From Dehalococcoidia bacterium (GTDB lineage: Bacteria; Chloroflexota; Dehalococcoidia; GIF9; AB-539-J10), in assembly GCA_030606165.1 (NCBI GenBank), contig JAUWGZ010000051.1, forward strand, positions 1 through 9,272: a stretch of 9,272 nucleotides of DNA. Reading direction: 5' to 3'. A program made the translations under genes and the position numbers. This document shows positions 5,937-9,272 of the stretch, in pieces (position 1 is the stretch's first letter; every line of letters begins with the position of its first letter). The notes under the pieces were generated by a model. That model ran no database searches. It saw only the letters and a list, made by a program, of their open reading frames with translations, and was not told the origin of the DNA.

Positions 5937-6869
5937 CTAGATAATCAATAATCCAACCAATGTGAAGACAGCGATAGGCGGCAGAGCCGGCATCGGCTTT
6001 CCCTTCAAAAATCTCGCTTGAATCGCATAGACGCTGACTAATCCCACTAGTCCGAATACTGCAATAATAACCGCTGGGACTAGGCCCCGGGCAAAATAAA
6101 CGGAGGCTGTCAGCAGACAGGGAAAGGCAATATCACCACCGCCCAGTATGGAGTATTCCCTGGAGGCGGGATTCACCTCTACTATCTTCTCCCGTTTTTT
6201 TAAGTTGAAGTTCCACTCAGAATAGTTTTTGGGAATAATTAACGCTGGCAGGGCATTTATTTGCGATAGCCTGTCTGCCATCCAGAGCATATATCTGAAA
6301 CGAACCGCCAGGAAATCATAGATTGCAAGTGCCAGAATAATAGCCATCGCAGTCCAGGGCGTAATAAAACGACCGAAAACTGCTCCTAGACTACTAACTG
6401 CCAGAACCAATGCCAGGTTGTGTAACCAGACGAGTGGTATCAAGAACCAAAATGTTCCAAACGCGACAGCGATGGCGACAGCCAGTGGAAGGGGCACGTA
6501 GAAGACAGTTGCGATGAATGCGCCCCAACTGAACAAAAGGGCAAACAAGAGTCTAAGAAAAACCTTTAAAGCTTTAAGTGGGATCTTGGAGAGCGTAATG
6601 CCAAGCACGGCCGCCGCTGCAAGAATATAGATTAAAATCGGTCCTAACGCTGAATGGGCTGGGACATCGATAACCTGTCCATCAGGTAATGTCACCTCCC
6701 CAGGCCACCAGGATATCGGTGCGGGTGGCTGGGTCGGTATATCTATATTGTTTTCTTCCAGGAATGGGTCTATACGGGGAGCAACAAGAAGGATGAGGAT
6801 TTGAGCGACGACAAAAAGAATGAGGCCCAAATAGACCGTATTCAGCTTTACCGGTCTCTTTGTGCTCAT
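5937..6869 (-). CDS. Presenilin / signal-peptide-peptidase family intramembrane aspartyl protease (A22)
   Basis: The 310-residue protein is very hydrophobic, with about nine membrane spans. All three diagnostic motifs of the presenilin/SPP clan are present in order: Y184-D185 in the sixth span, G-G-G-D (243-246) in the seventh with Asp246 as second catalytic residue, and PALP (294-297) in the ninth. These enzymes cut transmembrane peptides inside the membrane. The closest described group is the archaeal presenilin homologue family (PSH), which is much less usual in bacteria. A Pro-rich extracytoplasmic loop (31-72) follows span one, and a polar loop (193-238) separates the catalytic spans. 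It lies downstream of the transglutaminase-like gene and upstream of aroKB on the same strand. No ribosome site is seen before the ATG at 6869. Its substrate is unknown. Confidence 0.88.
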   Translation of the reverse strand: MSTKRPVKLNTVYLGLILFVVAQILILLVAPRIDPFLEENNIDIPTQPPAPISWWPGEVTLPDGQVIDVPAHSALGPILIYILAAAAVLGITLSKIPLKALKVFLRLLFALLFSWGAFIATVFYVPLPLAVAIAVAFGTFWFLIPLVWLHNLALVLAVSSLGAVFGRFITPWTAMAIILALAIYDFLAVRFRYMLWMADRLSQINALPALIIPKNYSEWNFNLKKREKIVEVNPASREYSILGGGDIAFPCLLTASVYFARGLVPAVIIAVFGLVGLVSVYAIQARFLKGKPMPALPPIAVFTLVGLLII

Positions 6870-6878
6870 AGAAGGATT

Positions 6879-6907
6879 ATTTTACATCGAAAAAGGCCCA
6901 ATGTCGA
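6879..6907 (-). promoter_or_regulatory. Probable promoter of the presenilin-like gene (near-leaderless)
   Basis: On the minus strand TCGACA (6907-6902), 17 bases, then TAAAAT (6884-6879). Each hexamer has one mismatch to the sigma-70 consensus. Transcription would start about three bases before the ATG at 6869, which fits the absence of a Shine-Dalgarno sequence there. Not certain, because the 111-base gap could also be read through from the upstream gene. Confidence 0.45.
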
Positions 6908-6980
6908 AGTATCATTGTGACGTCGCCCGCTATCAACACAATCTTGAGAATTGTGCAACCCTTTTGGGAGAATCAGGACT

Positions 6981-7658
6981 TCAAACAGAGATTGCACCCC
7001 CTTTCTCTGTTACAGTATCGTACCGGGCAGTTCTCTTCTTGCGCAAAATCACCCTGGCTGCTACCAAAGCTAATAAGCCCGAAATTAGAAGAGCCTTTCT
7101 GCCGTCGGGCATGGGACCCCAAAAGGCCCGCCAGAAGGAATCCATTACCTTGCTCAGACCAATGTCAGGAATCTGGAACTGCCTTTCACCCGTTTCAGGG
7201 TCTTGTTGATAAAACTTTACTTGATCATTCTCAATTGAGGTCTCCTGTTTACCCTCGTAATTCACCCACACGTGTATGGGAGATAAATTAACTTGATAGG
7301 GAATATTTTTCGCTTCCAAAACGGAGGCTAAGACCAGAGCCCGGGACTTGCAATCCCCCGCTCCTCGCTCCAGCACCTCCTCAATGGTAGGACAATACCA
7401 GGGCACGTTATAAACCTCCCAATCGTGGCGATAGGGTATTCCAGCCAGGACCGCTTTCTCTATAGCTGCAGGGTCGGAGGGAAAGTCATTCAGCATAAAT
7501 TCAATAGCGCCAGGGTCAGCATCGAAGTTAAGAAGCCTCTGGACACTAATTATGAAGTTTAGAGGATTGGGATATAACACAAAAATAATCCACAGTATAA
7601 ATATCAGGGGAAAATATCTCCGAAAAACTCTTCTAAATGTGACCACAACTTCGCTCAA
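6981..7658 (-). CDS. Membrane-anchored transglutaminase-like protein
   Basis: The 225-residue protein has one membrane span near the N-terminus (about 14-37) and a second near the C-terminus (about 188-205, followed by the basic RKKR), with a soluble domain between. That domain has the transglutaminase-like core: GAGDCKSRA with presumed nucleophile Cys103 (residues 99-107), and PIHVWVNYEG with His129. The third catalytic acid is not obvious; Asp145 is a candidate. Such proteins may act as cysteine peptidases or cross-linkers, or be inactive scaffolds. The domain is probably outside the membrane, but topology is unclear. The start is uncertain: TTG at 7658 is the best choice, since a TGA lies ten codons upstream in frame and no ribosome site is well placed. 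It precedes the presenilin-like gene by 111 bases on the same strand, suggesting a shared role. Confidence 0.75.
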   Translation of the reverse strand: MSEVVVTFRRVFRRYFPLIFILWIIFVLYPNPLNFIISVQRLLNFDADPGAIEFMLNDFPSDPAAIEKAVLAGIPYRHDWEVYNVPWYCPTIEEVLERGAGDCKSRALVLASVLEAKNIPYQVNLSPIHVWVNYEGKQETSIENDQVKFYQQDPETGERQFQIPDIGLSKVMDSFWRAFWGPMPDGRKALLISGLLALVAARVILRKKRTARYDTVTEKGGAISV

Positions 7659-7763
7659 TTTATTGGTAATATCGGTTCAGGTTTTTAACCTCCCGCATAA
7701 TATGCTAAAAATACTATAAAATCCCTCTTCAAAAGGAGAGTAAGGCCCCGCATCTTTGTAGTT

Positions 7764-7779
7764 GCCTGATTCATCAGGC
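7764..7779. repeat. Short perfect hairpin
   Basis: GCCTGA, loop TTCA, TCAGGC: a six-base perfect stem with a four-base loop, immediately left of the larger inverted-repeat element. The T-run after it is weak on the plus strand and absent on the minus strand, so a terminator role for the zincin gene is not well supported. Confidence 0.45.
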
Positions 7780-7785
7780 TCTTCT

Positions 7786-7882
7786 TGTCATTGCGAGCAC
7801 CTGAAAGGTATGCGGCAATCTCAGCCCTCAACAGCCCCGGCTGGGATTGCTTCGGCTGACTAAAGTCAGCCTCGCAATGACA
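7786..7882. repeat. Nested inverted-repeat element of the GTCATTGCGAG family
   Basis: The ends TGTCATTGCGAG (7786-7797) and CTCGCAATGACA (7871-7882) are perfect 12-base inverted repeats. Inside them GCAATCTCAGCC (7815-7826) faces GGCTGGGATTGC (7839-7850) with one mismatch, and the right arm holds its own hairpin, GCTGAC-TAAA-GTCAGC (7855-7870). The 97-base unit looks like two facing copies of the short dispersed repeat that also occurs inside aroKB. It fills most of the gap between the zincin stop (7897) and the transglutaminase-like gene. No coding sequence is seen in it. Confidence 0.8.
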
Positions 7883-7896
7883 GAAAGGGCGAGCTC

Positions 7897-8280
7897 TTAC
7901 TTCCTCCCGCGTTTCTCACCCTCTATCTTCCGCAGAGTCTTTTCGTCGAGGCCGAAGTGGTGGGCTATTTCATGGCGCACTACCTCCTCTACCTTTACTT
8001 CAATTGCATCGCCAAAGCGGCATTGCGCCTCTATGGGCTTTTGAAAGATACTTATCTTATCAGGCAAAACTAATCCGTACCTCCGGCCTCGTCTAGTTTG
8101 GGGCACACCCTGGTAAAGACCAAGCAATTGGGTGGGATGACTGCGTTTAACTCGTCTCAGTTGCCCTGGTGTGGGCCAATTTTCTACCACGACATCAACA
8201 TTTTCCAGCTTGCACTGAAACTCCGGTGGCAAACTATCGATCGCCCTCACTACGAGAGCCTCAAATTTCTCCCTTTGCAT
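7897..8280 (-). CDS. Small zincin-like metallopeptidase family protein
   Basis: The 127-residue protein has the zinc-binding motif HEIAHHFG (103-110) followed by Leu-Asp, an extended HExxHxxGxxD-type site with His103, Glu104 and His107 visible. The N-terminus (MQREKFEALV, then DSLPPEF at 15-21 and NVDVVVENWP at 27-36) and the LGLYQGVP segment (53-60) match the short bacterial family annotated as putative metallopeptidase or zincin-like, whose substrates are not established. The C-terminus is Lys/Arg-rich. The ATG at 8280 matches the family start, but no ribosome site precedes it. The gene has the same strand as the transglutaminase-like gene, separated by repeats, and diverges from aroH. Enzyme activity is inferred from the motif only. 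Confidence 0.85.
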   Translation of the reverse strand: MQREKFEALVVRAIDSLPPEFQCKLENVDVVVENWPTPGQLRRVKRSHPTQLLGLYQGVPQTRRGRRYGLVLPDKISIFQKPIEAQCRFGDAIEVKVEEVVRHEIAHHFGLDEKTLRKIEGEKRGRK

Positions 8281-8486
8281 ATCTAAAAATCACAGATATT
8301 ACCAACAAGTGCAAGAACACTTATTATCATCTTACCACCTGAGGCTGTTACCAGACAATCAAATAGCGAGTAATAGTATCATTAAAACCCGGCCCTTTAT
8401 ACTGGTTGAACTGGGCATAGCACAATAGCTATTTTTTGCTCACGAGACATGATTATGGCGGTTTATCCCGCTCAAGGCAAGCGTTC

Positions 8487-8515
8487 TTGACGAAGGATGA
8501 TAAATAGGATACGCT
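8487..8515 (+). promoter_or_regulatory. Candidate promoter of the aroH-aroF operon
   Basis: TTGACG (8487-8492), a 17-base spacer and TACGCT (8510-8515). The -35 is one base from consensus, and the -10 keeps the three most conserved positions. Transcription would begin near 8522, giving a leader of about 27 bases with the ribosome site inside it. A second, weaker possibility (TTGAAC with a TATTTT box) lies further upstream near 8405-8434. Confidence 0.42.
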
Positions 8516-8548
8516 ATTAGTTTAAATCTGAAAAAGGGAGAGGTTAAA

Positions 8549-8932
8549 TTGCAGTGCCGTGGCATCAGAGGTGCTATCACAGTTTCAGCAAATAATAAAG
8601 AGAGTATCCTAGCTGCAACTGAGGAACTGCTTGTGGAAATGACACAGGCTAATAGCGTTAAAATTGACGACATAGCTGCTATTTTTTTCAGCACCACGTC
8701 AGACCTAAATGCTGAGTTTCCCGCAGTAGCAACACGAGAGTTGGGATGGACACAGCACCTGGCTTTGCTTTGTGGGCATGAAATGAACGTCCCCAACGAT
8801 TTGCCCCGCTGCCTGAGAATTCTGATGCTGGTAAACACTGAAAAGGGACCTGAGGAAATCATACATATTTACTTAGGAGAGGCAAAGAGACTGAGGAAGA
8901 AGGCAACAGTATCATACAAACCGTCACATTAA
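8549..8932 (+). CDS. aroH: Chorismate mutase, AroH class (monofunctional)
   Basis: The 127-residue protein is an AroH-fold chorismate mutase, a trimeric enzyme that turns chorismate into prephenate for Phe and Tyr synthesis. It aligns with Bacillus subtilis AroH without gaps at the active site: Arg7 in RGIRGA, Cys75, Glu78 in the GHEM segment, Arg90 and Tyr108 are all present. FSTTSDLNAEFPA (47-59) matches the family's ATPDLHAxFPA segment. The start is TTG at 8549-8551, supported by GGGAGAGG at 8536-8543 and by the alignment. The stop is 13 bases before aroF, so the two genes form an operon. AroH-type mutase is less widespread than the AroQ type. Confidence 0.95.
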   Translation: MQCRGIRGAITVSANNKESILAATEELLVEMTQANSVKIDDIAAIFFSTTSDLNAEFPAVATRELGWTQHLALLCGHEMNVPNDLPRCLRILMLVNTEKGPEEIIHIYLGEAKRLRKKATVSYKPSH

Positions 8933-8945
8933 TCGGAGGCAACAC

Positions 8946-9272
8946 ATGATTGTAGTCATGAAAACCGGCTCCAGCCAAGATGAAATCAGTGGGGTTAAGA
9001 AAAGAATCGAAGACGTTGGTCTAAAATCACACATATCAGAGGGTATTGAACATACCGTTATCGGCGTACTGGGGCAAGTTTTCCCTGAACTTCGCGACAC
9101 CTTGGAATTGCTCCCCGGCGTGGAACAGGTCATACCTGTGAGCAAACCCTACAAACTTGCCAGTCGAGAGTTCCATCCCCGAGACACTATAGTCAAAATA
9201 AATGGCGTGGCTATCGGTGGCAATGAAATAGTCGTCATGGCTGGACCCTGCGCGGTAGAAAGCGAGGAACAA
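8946..9272 (+). CDS. aroF: 3-deoxy-7-phosphoheptulonate (DAHP) synthase, class I with N-terminal regulatory domain; 5' part only
   Basis: The first 109 residues are in the window; the gene continues past the right edge. DAHP synthase condenses phosphoenolpyruvate and erythrose 4-phosphate, the first step of the shikimate pathway. Residues 1-70 form the ferredoxin-like regulatory domain of the Thermotoga-type enzyme (MIVVMKTGSSQDEI at the start, TVIGVLGQ at 37-44, LPGVEQVIPV at 56-65). This is followed by the linker SKPYKLASREFHP (66-78) and the beginning of the barrel with AGPCAVESEEQ (99-109). In Thermotoga this domain gives feedback inhibition by Tyr, so similar control is likely. The ATG has CGGAGG (8934-8939) six bases upstream. 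The rest of the shikimate genes may follow. Confidence 0.95.
   Translation, partial: MIVVMKTGSSQDEISGVKKRIEDVGLKSHISEGIEHTVIGVLGQVFPELRDTLELLPGVEQVIPVSKPYKLASREFHPRDTIVKINGVAIGGNEIVVMAGPCAVESEEQ

Noticed and set aside
8281..8340. Promoter for the zincin gene (TTGCAC with GATTTT)
   Set aside because: The -10 matches only half of the consensus, and alternatives overlap the ATG, so the call is not supportable.
8281..8548. T-box or other amino-acid-sensing leader upstream of aroH
   Set aside because: No T-box core sequence or convincing terminator/antiterminator pair is seen. The AATAGCTATT followed by T's near 8425 cannot form a stable hairpin.
8440..8862. 140-codon minus-strand open frame opposite aroH
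   Set aside because: It is antisense to a confidently identified chorismate mutase and its translation is low-complexity without known motifs.
1..9272. tRNA, rRNA or CRISPR arrays
   Set aside because: No cloverleaf, ribosomal signature or regularly spaced direct repeats were found by reading. The only tandem repeat is the 21-base pair at 5277-5318.

Overview
The window looks like a chromosomal segment of an anaerobic or environmental bacterium. My best guess is Chloroflexota, class Dehalococcoidia, based on the aspS-tig-clpP order, an archaeal-type presenilin homologue next to housekeeping genes, and dispersed GTCATTGCGAG-type repeats. That placement is an impression from gene content and was not tested. 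GC content is moderate.

Layout. Positions 1-3407 (minus strand) form a protein-quality operon. A near-consensus promoter drives aspS (TTG start), then tig 13 bases downstream, then clpP, whose ATG overlaps the tig stop codon; clpP runs off the left edge. Positions 3559-4087 hold a hicB-hicA toxin-antitoxin pair bracketed by two attC-like integron recombination sites. The upstream site (4030-4087) matches the attC architecture in every element. The downstream one (3559-3618) keeps the core but has decayed outer boxes. This reads as an integron gene cassette parked between two housekeeping operons, with no integrase in view.

Positions 4117-5877 encode a fused shikimate kinase/3-dehydroquinate synthase (aroKB). 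Two separate copies of a dispersed palindromic repeat lie in frame inside it, one as the interdomain linker and one in the C-terminal domain. Positions 5937-8280 carry three consecutive minus-strand genes for predicted proteases or hydrolases of three different chemistries: a presenilin-type intramembrane aspartyl protease, a membrane-anchored transglutaminase-like cysteine protein, and a small zincin. A nested inverted-repeat element of the same dispersed family lies between the last two. From 8487 to the right edge, a plus-strand operon starts with aroH (monofunctional chorismate mutase) and aroF (class I DAHP synthase, cut by the window edge).

How the genes work together. AroF makes DAHP, AroB cyclises it, AroK phosphorylates shikimate and AroH converts chorismate to prephenate, so both ends and two middle steps of aromatic amino acid synthesis are here but split between diverging units. 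AspRS, trigger factor and ClpP cover charging, folding and degradation. AspRS carries the residues of the non-discriminating class, which implies that Asn-tRNA is made by transamidation. The most notable observations are the attC-bracketed hicBA cassette, the in-frame repeats in aroKB and the bacterial presenilin next to a transglutaminase-like protein.
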